From assembly GCA_026785645.1 (NCBI GenBank), contig JAJAZM010000120.1:1-11824 (forward strand): a stretch of 11,824 bases of DNA, written 5' to 3'. Source of the DNA: Sphingomonas bacterium. GTDB taxonomy: Bacteria; Pseudomonadota; Alphaproteobacteria; Sphingomonadales; Sphingomonadaceae. The notes under the pieces are model-generated. The model had not been told where the DNA came from and ran no database searches. It saw only the letters and a program-made list of their open reading frames with translations. Position 1 is the stretch's first letter; every line of letters starts with the position of its first letter. This document shows positions 1 through 5,822 of this stretch, one piece after another. Position numbers and translations under genes: made by a program.

Positions 1-1
1 G

Positions 2-796
2 CAAACCGAGGCGCTGGCCCTCGCGCTCAAGGTCAAGGGACTGATGAATATCCAGTTCGCGGTCAAGGACGAGGACGTGTACCTCATCGAGGTCAATCCG
101 CGCGCCAGCCGCACCGTGCCGTTCGTTGCCAAAGCGATCGGCCGACCGATTGCCAAGATGGCGACTCGGGTGATGGCGGGGGAGCCGCTCGACGCTTATC
201 TGCCGATCGACCGCGACCTGGATTATGTCGCGATCAAGGAGAGCATTTTCCCCTTCGCGCGCTTCCCGGGCACCGATCCGGTGTTAGGACCGGAAATGAA
301 GAGCACTGGCGAAGTCATGGGAATCGATATGGATTTCGATATCGCCTTCGCCAAGTCGCAGCTCGGGGTCGGGGTCATATTGCCTAATTCCGGCGCGGTG
401 TTCATTTCGGTCAAGGATAGCGACAAGGATCATATCCTTCCCGCTGCTAGGCTGATGGTCGAGCTCGGTTTCTCGATCATCGCCACCGGTGGTACCGCCG
501 ATCATCTCGCCGCGCAGGGGTTGCCGATCGAGAAGGTCAACAAGGTCGCGCAGGGTCGGCCGCATATCGTCGACCGGCTTATGGATGGCGGGGTGCAACT
601 GGTGTTCAATACCACCGAGGGCTGGCAGTCGCTAAAAGACAGTTACTCGATCCGTGCGACCACCCTCAATCGCAAGGTCCCATACTTCACCACGGCAGCG
701 GCGAGCCTTGCTGCGGCGCGGTCGATCAAGGCGCTTCGCGGCCATGCGCTTGAAGTCCGATCGCTCCAGGCCTATTATTCAGCCTCCACAGATTGA
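2..796 (+). CDS. carB: carbamoyl-phosphate synthase large subunit, C-terminal part (5' end outside window)
   Basis: This is the last quarter of the ATP-dependent enzyme that makes carbamoyl phosphate from glutamine-derived ammonia and bicarbonate for pyrimidine and arginine synthesis in the cytoplasm. The frame is open from base 2, giving about 264 codons against the usual 1,070 or more, so the start lies outside the window. Seen at the beginning is the end of the second ATP-grasp domain, with the family signature LIEVNPRASRTVPFVAK at 83-133. From about codon 123 comes the MGS-like allosteric domain, with GVILPNSGAVF, IIATGGTA and KVNKVAQGRPHIVD. The protein stops normally with TGA. greA follows after an 88-base gap in the same direction, an order I recall from sphingomonads. 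A 7-bp inverted repeat (796-802 with 813-819) lies at the stop but has no U-tract, so it is not a convincing terminator. Confidence 0.97.
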   Translation, partial: QTEALALALKVKGLMNIQFAVKDEDVYLIEVNPRASRTVPFVAKAIGRPIAKMATRVMAGEPLDAYLPIDRDLDYVAIKESIFPFARFPGTDPVLGPEMKSTGEVMGIDMDFDIAFAKSQLGVGVILPNSGAVFISVKDSDKDHILPAARLMVELGFSIIATGGTADHLAAQGLPIEKVNKVAQGRPHIVDRLMDGGVQLVFNTTEGWQSLKDSYSIRATTLNRKVPYFTTAAASLAAARSIKALRGHALEVRSLQAYYSASTD

Positions 797-884
797 TTTT
801 CCATCAGATCCCGGAAAATGCGCGTGGCGCCGCCGATCCGGCAGGGCGCTCGCCAGCGGGGTTTTGACCAAGGGGTTTTAAGTG

Positions 885-1358
885 ATGTCGAGTGAAAAGG
901 TGCCGATGCTGGCCGAGGGCCACCGCCAGATGACCGAGGACGTCAAGCGTCTCAAGCTCGAGCGGCCCGAGATTATCGAATCGATCGAGGTCGCGCGCGC
1001 CCATGGCGATTTGAGCGAGAATGCGGAATATCATGCCGCCAAGGAGCGCCAAGGCCAGGTCGAGGCGATGATCGCCGATATCGACGACCGGCTGAGCCGC
1101 GCTTTGGTGATCGACCCGACGACGCTGTCGGGCGACAAGGTGGTGTTTGGCGCGACGGTGACCCTGGTCGACGAAGAAAAGAAGAACGTCCGCTACCAAT
1201 TGGTCGGGCAGACCGAGGCCGACGCGCGGGTCGGGCGAATCAGCTATAATTCGCCACTGGGCCGTGCGCTGATCGGGCGCCAGGTTGGCGAGGAGGTTGA
1301 GGTTACGACCCCTGCCGGCGAGCGTTATTACGAGATTTCGAAACTCGAATTCATTTGA
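885..1358 (+). CDS. greA: transcription elongation factor GreA
   Basis: GreA binds in the RNA polymerase secondary channel and stimulates cleavage of backtracked transcripts. The product is 157 aa, the normal GreA length. The N-terminal coiled coil (about residues 10-75) carries the tip motif GDLSENAEYHAAKE at 41-54. Asp42 and Glu45 there match the acidic pair that holds the catalytic metal. The C-terminal FKBP-like domain follows and ends in YEISKLEFI. The start is uncertain by one codon: GTG at 882 and ATG at 885 are adjacent, and AAGGGG at 870-875 is 6 or 9 bases away. I chose the ATG because it gives the usual short N-terminus before EKVPML. The stop overlaps the ribosome site of the rhomboid gene, which suggests co-transcription. 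Confidence 0.95.
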   Translation: MSSEKVPMLAEGHRQMTEDVKRLKLERPEIIESIEVARAHGDLSENAEYHAAKERQGQVEAMIADIDDRLSRALVIDPTTLSGDKVVFGATVTLVDEEKKNVRYQLVGQTEADARVGRISYNSPLGRALIGRQVGEEVEVTTPAGERYYEISKLEFI

Positions 1359-1360
1359 GG
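1357..1360 (+). promoter_or_regulatory. ribosome binding site of the rhomboid gene, overlapping the greA stop
   Basis: GAGG begins inside the greA stop codon and sits 6 bases before the ATG at 1367. It argues for this ATG over the in-frame TTG at 1355, which would lie inside greA, and suggests translational coupling to greA. Confidence 0.6.
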
Positions 1361-1366
1361 CTCGCG

Positions 1367-1990
1367 ATGAACTTCCGCCAGCATGCCACCTTGGCGCTGA
1401 TGGCGGTGACTGGTCTCGTCACGCTCGGCATCTGGGCGACCGGAAATATGCAGAATGCGGCGACCGCGATGGGCTTCATCGCCGCTCGCATCGGCGGAAT
1501 CGAGATTTCGCCCGCGGTCCCGGCCTTGCTGACGCCTTTGTCATCGACGCTTGTCCATGGCGATTTCTTCCATCTTTTGATGAACTTCCTGCTGTTCGCT
1601 TATTGCGGGCGGCAGGTCGAGAGCGCGCTCGGACCATTGCCATTGATCTTGCTCTATGTGGTTGGCGCTTATGCGGCCGCGGCAGGGCAATATGTGCTCG
1701 ATCTGAACTCGACCGTGCCGATGATTGGCGCATCGGGGGCAATCAGCGCCCTCGTCGGAGCGTATGCCGTCAGCTTTGGCCAGCCCAAGAAGATCGTCGC
1801 CTCTTTCCGCCTCAACCGTTGGCTCAATATCGCGTGGCTGATGGCGGCGTGGATCGTGCTTCAGGCGATGGTCGGTTATCTCGGCGGCCAGCAGGGGGTG
1901 ATAATCGCAATTGGCGCCCACATTGGCGGGTTCGTCGCCGGCGTGCTGCTCCAGCGGCCTCTATTGCTATGGCGTTACCGCAACGCTTGA
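1367..1990 (+). CDS. rhomboid family intramembrane serine protease
   Basis: This is a polytopic inner-membrane protein of 207 aa that is predicted to cleave transmembrane substrates within the bilayer. The rhomboid landmarks are all present. HLLMN at 69-73 is the H-x-x-x-N motif (His69, Asn73) of the second helix. GASG at 121-124 supplies the nucleophile Ser123. AHIGGF at 184-189 supplies the partner His185. Hydrophobic stretches fill most of the chain, including about 8-25, 66-80, 91-110, 120-136, 155-171 and 178-196, which fits the six-helix core. The start is ATG 1367, with GAGG 6 bases upstream. Its substrate cannot be told from sequence. Its last 24 bases overlap the end of the convergent DUF4170 gene. 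Confidence 0.93.
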   Translation: MNFRQHATLALMAVTGLVTLGIWATGNMQNAATAMGFIAARIGGIEISPAVPALLTPLSSTLVHGDFFHLLMNFLLFAYCGRQVESALGPLPLILLYVVGAYAAAAGQYVLDLNSTVPMIGASGAISALVGAYAVSFGQPKKIVASFRLNRWLNIAWLMAAWIVLQAMVGYLGGQQGVIIAIGAHIGGFVAGVLLQRPLLLWRYRNA

Positions 1991-2212
1991 GGCAGCATCC
2001 GGTGTTTCCGGCTCCAGCAAGCGGTGGAGGTGCACCACCACATATTTCATCTCGGCATCGTCGACGGTGCGCTGGGCAGAGGCACGCCAGGCATCCTCGG
2101 CATCGGCATAATTGTCGAACATCCCGACCAGGTCCAGACCCTTGAGGTCGATGAAGTCGAGGCCCTGCGGATCCTTGACCCGTCCGCCGAATACCAAGTG
2201 AAGCTTGCTCAT
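1967..2212 (-). CDS. DUF4170 domain-containing small protein
   Basis: This is an 81-aa cytoplasmic protein that I recognise as the alphaproteobacterial DUF4170 type by its opening SKLHLVFGGRV and the later GMFDNYADAEDAWRASAQ. The family has no established biochemical function that I can name. The body looks like a compact alpha/beta fold: a beta-strand start, an amphipathic helix at about 36-46, and a strand AEMKYVVVHLHRLL at 53-66. There is no signal peptide or membrane segment. It lies 48 bases downstream of the four-gene membrane operon on the same strand and could be read with it. However, a large inverted repeat (2213-2254) ends directly against its ATG. Its 3' end overlaps the rhomboid gene by 24 bases, tail to tail. 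Confidence 0.85.
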   Translation of the reverse strand: MSKLHLVFGGRVKDPQGLDFIDLKGLDLVGMFDNYADAEDAWRASAQRTVDDAEMKYVVVHLHRLLEPETPDAASSVAVTP

Positions 2213-2254
2213 GGCCGGCTCGCTAGCATCAAAATATGCGCTTGCGAACCGGCC
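2213..2254. repeat. inverted repeat between the membrane operon and the DUF4170 gene
   Basis: The arms GGCCGGCTCGC (2213-2223) and GCGAACCGGCC (2244-2254) can pair over 11 positions with one mismatch, around a 20-base AT-richer loop. On the minus strand it begins 6 bases after the stop of the preceding gene and ends directly before the DUF4170 ATG. It could stabilise or end the upstream mRNA, although there is no U-tract, or it could occlude the DUF4170 start region. Neither role is shown. Confidence 0.55.
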
Positions 2255-2260
2255 AGAGAG

Positions 2261-2707
2261 TCATTCGCCGCGAACTTTGGTCGCCGCGGCCTTGGCCGAC
2301 ACCTTGAATGCATCGGCTGCGCCGTCGATGATTGAGCGCATCGCTTCGCCACCGGCATCGCGGGTCAGCCCGAGCTCGCCGAGCCGTGCCGTGCCGGCAT
2401 CCTTAGCGGCGCTGACCGCGGCGCTGGCCTTGTCTTTCAGGCTGTCGGTGACTGGCGCGAGCAATTTCTTTTCGCGGCGGCTGACCGGCAGCAAGGCGGC
2501 GAGGATCGCACCCGCGGCAATTCCGCCGACTAACACCGCTAGCGGCGCTTCGCCCAATTGGTCGCTGGCCTTGCGACCGGCAGCGGAAGCGCCATCACGG
2601 GCGGTGTCATAGGCGGTAATCGCCCGCTCCCGCGCACCGTCGAGAACATCGTCGGCGCGGTCGCGAAGGGTCGGCTCGGTCTTGGTCTTGGTTGGCTTGA
2701 CGCTCAT
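2261..2707 (-). CDS. alanine-rich single-TM protein, last gene of the four-gene membrane operon
   Basis: This is a hypothetical protein of 148 aa that I cannot place in a named family with confidence. A charged N-terminal stretch (1-50) rich in D/R/A looks helical. One hydrophobic segment follows at about 54-74 (from APLAVLVGG to ILAALLP), ending in a basic SRREKK. A long alanine-rich amphipathic region (82-148) completes it. This layout resembles the DUF883/YqjD-like and DUF3618-type inner-membrane proteins encoded beside it, so a role at the membrane under stress is inferred from context. The start is ATG 2707, which overlaps the preceding stop by one base (TGATG). GTG 2710, with a 4-base overlap, is equally possible. 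Translation is almost certainly coupled. Confidence 0.8.
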   Translation of the reverse strand: MSVKPTKTKTEPTLRDRADDVLDGARERAITAYDTARDGASAAGRKASDQLGEAPLAVLVGGIAAGAILAALLPVSRREKKLLAPVTDSLKDKASAAVSAAKDAGTARLGELGLTRDAGGEAMRSIIDGAADAFKVSAKAAATKVRGE

Positions 2708-3102
2708 CACTTGGTCTCCGTCTTGCGCGCGGATCGCGGCGCGCTTCGCTTGGTCGGGGCGGTCCGCTTGCGAACCGGCGGTTTGGACTTTTCCTTTGGC
2801 GGGGGACCTTCGTCTTTATCTGACGTCATGGCGTCGACCATCCGGCTGACCCCGTCCTTGATCGGCTCTCGTGCAAGGAACATCGCAATCGCGGCAATGA
2901 TCCCGCCGCTCGCGACGGGACGACGCTTGACCGCGTCGACCGCATCTTCGGCGATGTCGGCGCCTTTGACCTTGGCGCTTTCCCACGCATCTCGCACCAG
3001 GGTCTTGGGCTGGAGACGCTGCTGAAGTTCGCGCGCGGTATCAATCAGCGCCTCGCGCGCGTTGGCGACCGTTTCCTGCGCCTTGATGATCCGCTGGGTC
3101 AT
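2707..3102 (-). CDS. DUF3618 domain-containing inner-membrane protein
   Basis: This 131-aa protein has the DUF3618 layout. An N-terminal helical region (about 10-60) includes REALIDTARELQQRL and AW near residue 40. One membrane segment lies at about 62-78 (from RPVASGG to AMFLAR). The tail (94-131) is very basic and rich in K, R, P and T. In rhizobia, proteins of this family are annotated as nutrient-deprivation-induced, but the mechanism is not established. The basic tail would be well suited to contact acidic partners such as ribosomes or nucleic acid, which is inference. It overlaps the holin-like gene upstream by 4 bases (ATGA) and the next gene by 1 base, so the cistrons look translationally coupled. 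Confidence 0.87.
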   Translation of the reverse strand: MTQRIIKAQETVANAREALIDTARELQQRLQPKTLVRDAWESAKVKGADIAEDAVDAVKRRPVASGGIIAAIAMFLAREPIKDGVSRMVDAMTSDKDEGPPPKEKSKPPVRKRTAPTKRSAPRSARKTETK

Positions 3103-3452
3103 GCGCCTGCCTGCCAGCTCTTTAGCGCCGCCAGCGCGAGACCGCCGGCGATGACAATCGCAATTACCGTTGCCAGCAGCCCACCGCCAAGCGGGCCGAG
3201 CAAGGAAGCGAGCGCGAGCACCATCGTCAGCACCAGAGCGATGACCGCGGCGAAACCAAACGCAATCGCCCCGGCACCAAGGATGGCGGGCAGTTTGGCG
3301 CGCCCGGCCTGGCCCTCGGCGCGGGCGCGGACGAGATCAACTTCGGCTTGCGCATAGGCCTTGCCGTCATCGATCAACCGACCGAACAACGCGCCGATCC
3401 CTGCCTCGTCCTCATCCGTTTCCGGCCCCGCGCCGAGCCCGTCCTTTGGCAA
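3099..3452 (-). CDS. phage-holin-superfamily (YqjE-like) membrane protein
   Basis: This is a 117-aa protein with a soluble acidic N-terminus (1-18) and an amphipathic helix at about 18-48 (ALFGRLIDDGKAYAQAEVDL). Two long membrane helices follow at about 55-82 and 87-110, split by GPLGGG. This is the pattern of the Phage_holin_3_6 (YqjE-like) family. The name is historical: nothing here indicates a phage or lysis role. The start is TTG at 3452, three bases after the stop of the preceding gene, with AAGG 8 bases upstream. No ATG is available near there. An internal TTG around residue 21 is a weaker alternative. In E. coli yqjD-yqjE-yqjK have the same kind of order: YqjD-like, holin-like, small charged protein. 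Confidence 0.87.
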   Translation of the reverse strand: MPKDGLGAGPETDEDEAGIGALFGRLIDDGKAYAQAEVDLVRARAEGQAGRAKLPAILGAGAIAFGFAAVIALVLTMVLALASLLGPLGGGLLATVIAIVIAGGLALAALKSWQAGA

Positions 3453-3455
3453 GAG

Positions 3456-3947
3456 TCAGGCCTTGGGCTTGTCGCTGTCGAGCCCGGTCTTGACCAGACG
3501 GGCAAGAACGAAGCCGACCACTGCTGCACCGGCGAGGGCGATGCCCGGGCTGCGCTTCACGAAGTCGCGCGTATCGTCGATCAGTTCGTCGGGGCTTTTG
3601 GAGGCAAGGCTGTTGGCCGCATCGTCGATCGCGCCGGCCGCCCTGCGGGCATAATCGCCATATTCCTGGCCAAGTCGCTCGTCGATCCCGGCTGCAGTGT
3701 CACCGACTAACTTGGACATGCTGGCGAGCGCTTCGGACGAGCGTTCGAGCCCTTGCCCGACAAGCCCGCGGGTCTTGCCGGCGGCCTGATCGGCAAGCTT
3801 ATTGCTGCTGGTCTTCACTTTTTCGACCATCCGGTCGCGGCGCGTCGGTTCTTCCACGATCATAGTCTCCTGATTGTCACTGGTCACTGCAGCGCCGGCG
3901 ATGATTGCGTCGGTACCCTCGGGAAGCTGGTCATTCTGGACGATCAT
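3456..3947 (-). CDS. YqjD/ElaB (DUF883)-like membrane-anchored protein, first gene of operon
   Basis: This is a 163-aa protein with a mostly polar, helical body (about 35-130) of heptad-like A/L/D/K composition. It ends in a C-terminal membrane anchor at about 134-151 (SPGIALAGAAVVGFVLAR) and a short charged tail. This is the architecture of ElaB/YqjD proteins, of which E. coli YqjD is reported to tether ribosomes to the inner membrane in stationary phase. The assignment rests on layout and the end motif, so it is probable rather than certain. The frame is open further upstream, but AAGGAG at 3955-3960 sits 7 bases before ATG 3947 and decides the start. A GGAAC-N17-GGTT stress promoter lies just ahead, giving a leader of roughly 20 bases. 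Confidence 0.85.
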   Translation of the reverse strand: MIVQNDQLPEGTDAIIAGAAVTSDNQETMIVEEPTRRDRMVEKVKTSSNKLADQAAGKTRGLVGQGLERSSEALASMSKLVGDTAAGIDERLGQEYGDYARRAAGAIDDAANSLASKSPDELIDDTRDFVKRSPGIALAGAAVVGFVLARLVKTGLDSDKPKA

Positions 3948-3954
3948 TACAATA

Positions 3955-3960
3955 CTCCTT
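3955..3960 (-). promoter_or_regulatory. strong ribosome binding site that fixes the start of the first operon gene
   Basis: On the minus strand AAGGAG is followed by 7 bases and ATG at 3947. The upstream in-frame ATG at 4004 would place its initiation site on top of the predicted promoter, so it is disfavoured. Confidence 0.8.
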
Positions 3961-3972
3961 CTACCCTTCGAG

Positions 3973-3998
3973 AACCCCGAAACCCCACGCTTCGTTCC
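3973..3998 (-). promoter_or_regulatory. EcfG-type general stress response promoter
   Basis: On the minus strand GGAAC (3998-3994) is followed by 17 bases and GGTT (3976-3973). The known alphaproteobacterial EcfG/SigT promoter is GGAAC-N16/17-CGTT, so the -35 is perfect, the -10 matches three of four bases and the spacing is within range. Transcription would start near 3966, shortly before the ribosome site at 3960. This would place the four membrane genes under the PhyR-NepR-EcfG general stress response. The site is predicted by eye only. Confidence 0.6.
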
Positions 3999-4026
3999 TG
4001 CCAACCCTGAAGGATCGCCGGATAAG

Positions 4027-4056
4027 TTGCGTGACCGGTCGACCCCCGTCTAGAGC
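4027..4056 (+). promoter_or_regulatory. possible eno promoter
   Basis: TTGCGT (4027-4032) and TAGAGC (4051-4056) are 18 bases apart in the divergent gap upstream of eno. The -35 is fair and the -10 weak. The location, about 30 bases ahead of the eno start, is the main support. Confidence 0.3.
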
Positions 4057-4088
4057 CGACGAACCCCTCATAGCATGGAACGCCGCCA

Positions 4089-5387
4089 ATGACCGCGATC
4101 GTTGATATCCACGCCCGAACCATCCTCGACAGCCGCGGCAATCCGACGGTCGAAGTCGATGTCACGCTCGAAGACGGATCGCTGGGCCGCGCGGCCGTTC
4201 CGTCGGGCGCATCGACCGGTGCGCATGAAGCAGTCGAATTGCGCGACGGCGATGCCACGCGCTGGGGCGGCAAGGGCGTCGACGGCGCGGTGCGCGGGGT
4301 CAATGGCGAGATTGCCGACAGCATCGTCGGCTTCGAAGCCGAGGATCAGGCGACCATTGACGCGGAGATGATCGAGCTTGACGGCACTGACAACAAGGCG
4401 CGGCTTGGCGCCAATGCGATCCTCGGGGTCAGTCTGGCGGTCGCCCGTGCCGCCGCCGAAGCACGCGGCCTGCCCTTGTACCGCTACGTCGGCGGGGTCT
4501 CGGCCGATTTGCTGCCGGTGCCGATGATGAACATCTTGAACGGCGGCGCGCATGCCGACAACAAGATCGACTTCCAGGAATTCATGGTCATGCCGGTCGG
4601 CGCGGAGACTTTTTCCGAAGCGCTGCGCTGCGGTACCGAGATTTTCCATGCGCTGAAATCGGCGCTTCACCAGGCCGGGCTGTCAACCGCGGTCGGCGAC
4701 GAGGGCGGGTTCGCCCCGGCGATTGGTTCGTCGCGCGAGGCGCTTGACCATATCCTGAAAGCGGTGACTGCAGCGGGCTACACGCCGGGCGATGACGTCA
4801 TGATCGCGCTCGACTGCGCCGCAAGCGAATATTTCAGGGACGGCGCGTATCGCATGGCGGGCGAGGGGCTGACCCTCTCGCCCGACGACAATGCCAAATT
4901 CATCGCCGATCTTGCCCGCGACTATCCGATCGTGTCGATCGAGGATGGCATGGGCGAGGATGACATGGCTGGATGGAAGGCGTTGACCGAGCTGCTCGGC
5001 GCGACCCATCAACTGGTCGGCGACGATCTGTTTGTCACCAACACCACCAGGCTGGGGCAGGGTATCGCCGACGGCATCGCCAATTCGATCCTGGTCAAGG
5101 TCAACCAGATCGGGACGTTGAGCGAAACCATCGCCGCGGTGCGCATGGCGCAGCAAGCAGGCTACACCGCGGTGATGTCGCACCGCTCGGGCGAGACTGA
5201 GGACACCACCATCGCCGACCTCGCGGTGGCGCTGAGCTGCGGCCAGATCAAGACCGGCAGCTTGGCGCGGTCCGACCGAACGGCGAAATACAACCAATTG
5301 CTCCGGATCGAGGAAGAATTGGGCAATTCAGCGCGTTACGCGGGCGGTGCGGCGGTCAAAAATTGTAAAAGTCGCGAAACCGCTTGA
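4089..5387 (+). CDS. eno: enolase (phosphopyruvate hydratase)
   Basis: Enolase interconverts 2-phosphoglycerate and phosphoenolpyruvate in glycolysis and acts in the cytoplasm as a Mg-dependent homodimer. The product is 432 aa, close to the family norm. The N-terminal domain opens IVDIHARTILDSRGNPTVEV with the mobile SGASTGAHEAVELRD loop (39-53). The barrel holds His155 (GGAHADN), Glu164 (DFQEF), acid Glu205 (GDEGGFAP), metal ligands Asp242, Glu285 (SIEDGMGE) and Asp312 (GDDLF), base Lys337 (LVKVNQIGTLSE), His365-Arg366-Ser367 (SHRSGETEDT) and Lys388. All catalytic residues are present. GGAA lies 8 bases before the ATG. The extreme C-terminus (KNCKSRETA) extends past the usual RYAG-x-A end and looks unconserved. 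It is divergent from the stress operon and leads into the ftsB-like gene 31 bases downstream. Confidence 0.98.
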   Translation: MTAIVDIHARTILDSRGNPTVEVDVTLEDGSLGRAAVPSGASTGAHEAVELRDGDATRWGGKGVDGAVRGVNGEIADSIVGFEAEDQATIDAEMIELDGTDNKARLGANAILGVSLAVARAAAEARGLPLYRYVGGVSADLLPVPMMNILNGGAHADNKIDFQEFMVMPVGAETFSEALRCGTEIFHALKSALHQAGLSTAVGDEGGFAPAIGSSREALDHILKAVTAAGYTPGDDVMIALDCAASEYFRDGAYRMAGEGLTLSPDDNAKFIADLARDYPIVSIEDGMGEDDMAGWKALTELLGATHQLVGDDLFVTNTTRLGQGIADGIANSILVKVNQIGTLSETIAAVRMAQQAGYTAVMSHRSGETEDTTIADLAVALSCGQIKTGSLARSDRTAKYNQLLRIEEELGNSARYAGGAAVKNCKSRETA

Positions 5388-5418
5388 TTCCGAACGTGAA
5401 TTCTGATTCTGTCTCTTT

Positions 5419-5730
5419 ATGGGAGGGGCCAGCAAAAGCTTGGGGATGATCCGACGCGCGGCGCTGCCGGCGCTGATGCTGATCATCATCGGCAGTTTTG
5501 CCGGTCATGCCATTGCCGGACCCAATGGCCTGTTCGCCTGGGGCGGCTATCATCGCGACCTTGCAGCACGTCAGGCCGAGCTTGCCGGCCTCGAGGCCGA
5601 GCGCGACCGGTTGAAGCATCGCTCGACACTGCTTGACCCCAGGAAAGCTGATCCCGACCTCGGCGAGGAAATGATCCGCCGCGATCTCGGCTTGATTAGG
5701 CCCGATGAGGTCATCGTCCCGCTTGATTAA
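5419..5730 (+). CDS. ftsB: FtsB/DivIC-like septum formation initiator protein
   Basis: This is a small bitopic division protein of 103 aa. A short cytoplasmic N-terminus is followed by one membrane helix at about 14-33 (AALPALMLIIIGSFAGHAIAG). A periplasmic coiled coil lies at about 45-70 (LAARQAELAGLEAERDRLKHR), and the conserved tail is DPDLGEEMIRRDLGLIRPDEVIVPL. FtsB proteins work with FtsL and FtsQ to activate septal peptidoglycan synthesis. Position supports the call, since this gene commonly sits between eno and pdhA in alphaproteobacteria. The start is uncertain. ATG 5419 has no ribosome site. TTG 5440 or ATG 5446 would lie after GGGAGGGG at 5421-5428, though at long spacing. These would give 96 or 94 aa and still keep the membrane helix. 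Confidence 0.88.
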   Translation: MGGASKSLGMIRRAALPALMLIIIGSFAGHAIAGPNGLFAWGGYHRDLAARQAELAGLEAERDRLKHRSTLLDPRKADPDLGEEMIRRDLGLIRPDEVIVPLD

Positions 5731-5763
5731 GGCGGTTTGGGGAACTCCCGCGAAGCTGCGGCA

Positions 5764-5793
5764 TTGCCCTTTGGACAGCGCGGCTCCTATAGC
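5764..5793 (+). promoter_or_regulatory. possible pdhA promoter
   Basis: TTGCCC (5764-5769) and TATAGC (5788-5793) are 18 bases apart in the gap between the ftsB-like gene and pdhA. Transcription would begin near 5800, leaving a short leader before GTG 5823. It is a plausible housekeeping-type match, judged by eye. Confidence 0.35.
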
Positions 5794-5812
5794 GCCCGCA
5801 ACGAACTGACAT

Positions 5813-5818
5813 GGAGAG
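5813..5818 (+). promoter_or_regulatory. ribosome binding site favouring the GTG start of pdhA
   Basis: GGAGAG lies 4 bases ahead of GTG 5823, inside the first codons of the longer reading from ATG 5811. The ATG itself has no purine-rich site upstream. Confidence 0.5.
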
Positions 5819-5822
5819 ATAC

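Noticed and set aside
796..819. Terminator after carB
   Set aside because: A 7-bp stem with a 10-base loop exists, but no U-tract follows on either strand, and greA follows closely in the same direction.
1285..2145. 286-codon plus-strand frame overlapping greA and the rhomboid gene
   Set aside because: It is rich in Arg and low in normal domain features, and lies in another frame over a rhomboid gene that has all its motifs.
3099..3452. Prophage remnant suggested by the holin-family gene
   Set aside because: No other phage genes, integrase or att-like repeats are nearby. The holin-superfamily name covers ordinary YqjE-like membrane proteins, and the gene is in a host-type operon.
3948..4004. 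Longer N-terminus of the YqjD-like protein from ATG 4004
   Set aside because: That start would lie on the predicted promoter, while AAGGAG with ideal spacing marks ATG 3947.
4077..4103. GGAAC followed by CGTT at the eno start, resembling a second EcfG promoter
   Set aside because: The spacing is 18 bases rather than 16-17, and the -10 lies inside the eno coding region, so it could not give a full eno mRNA.
5741..5765. GGAAC upstream of pdhA as a stress promoter
   Set aside because: At 16 or 17 bases downstream the sequence reads CATT or ATTG and lacks the GTT core of the -10.
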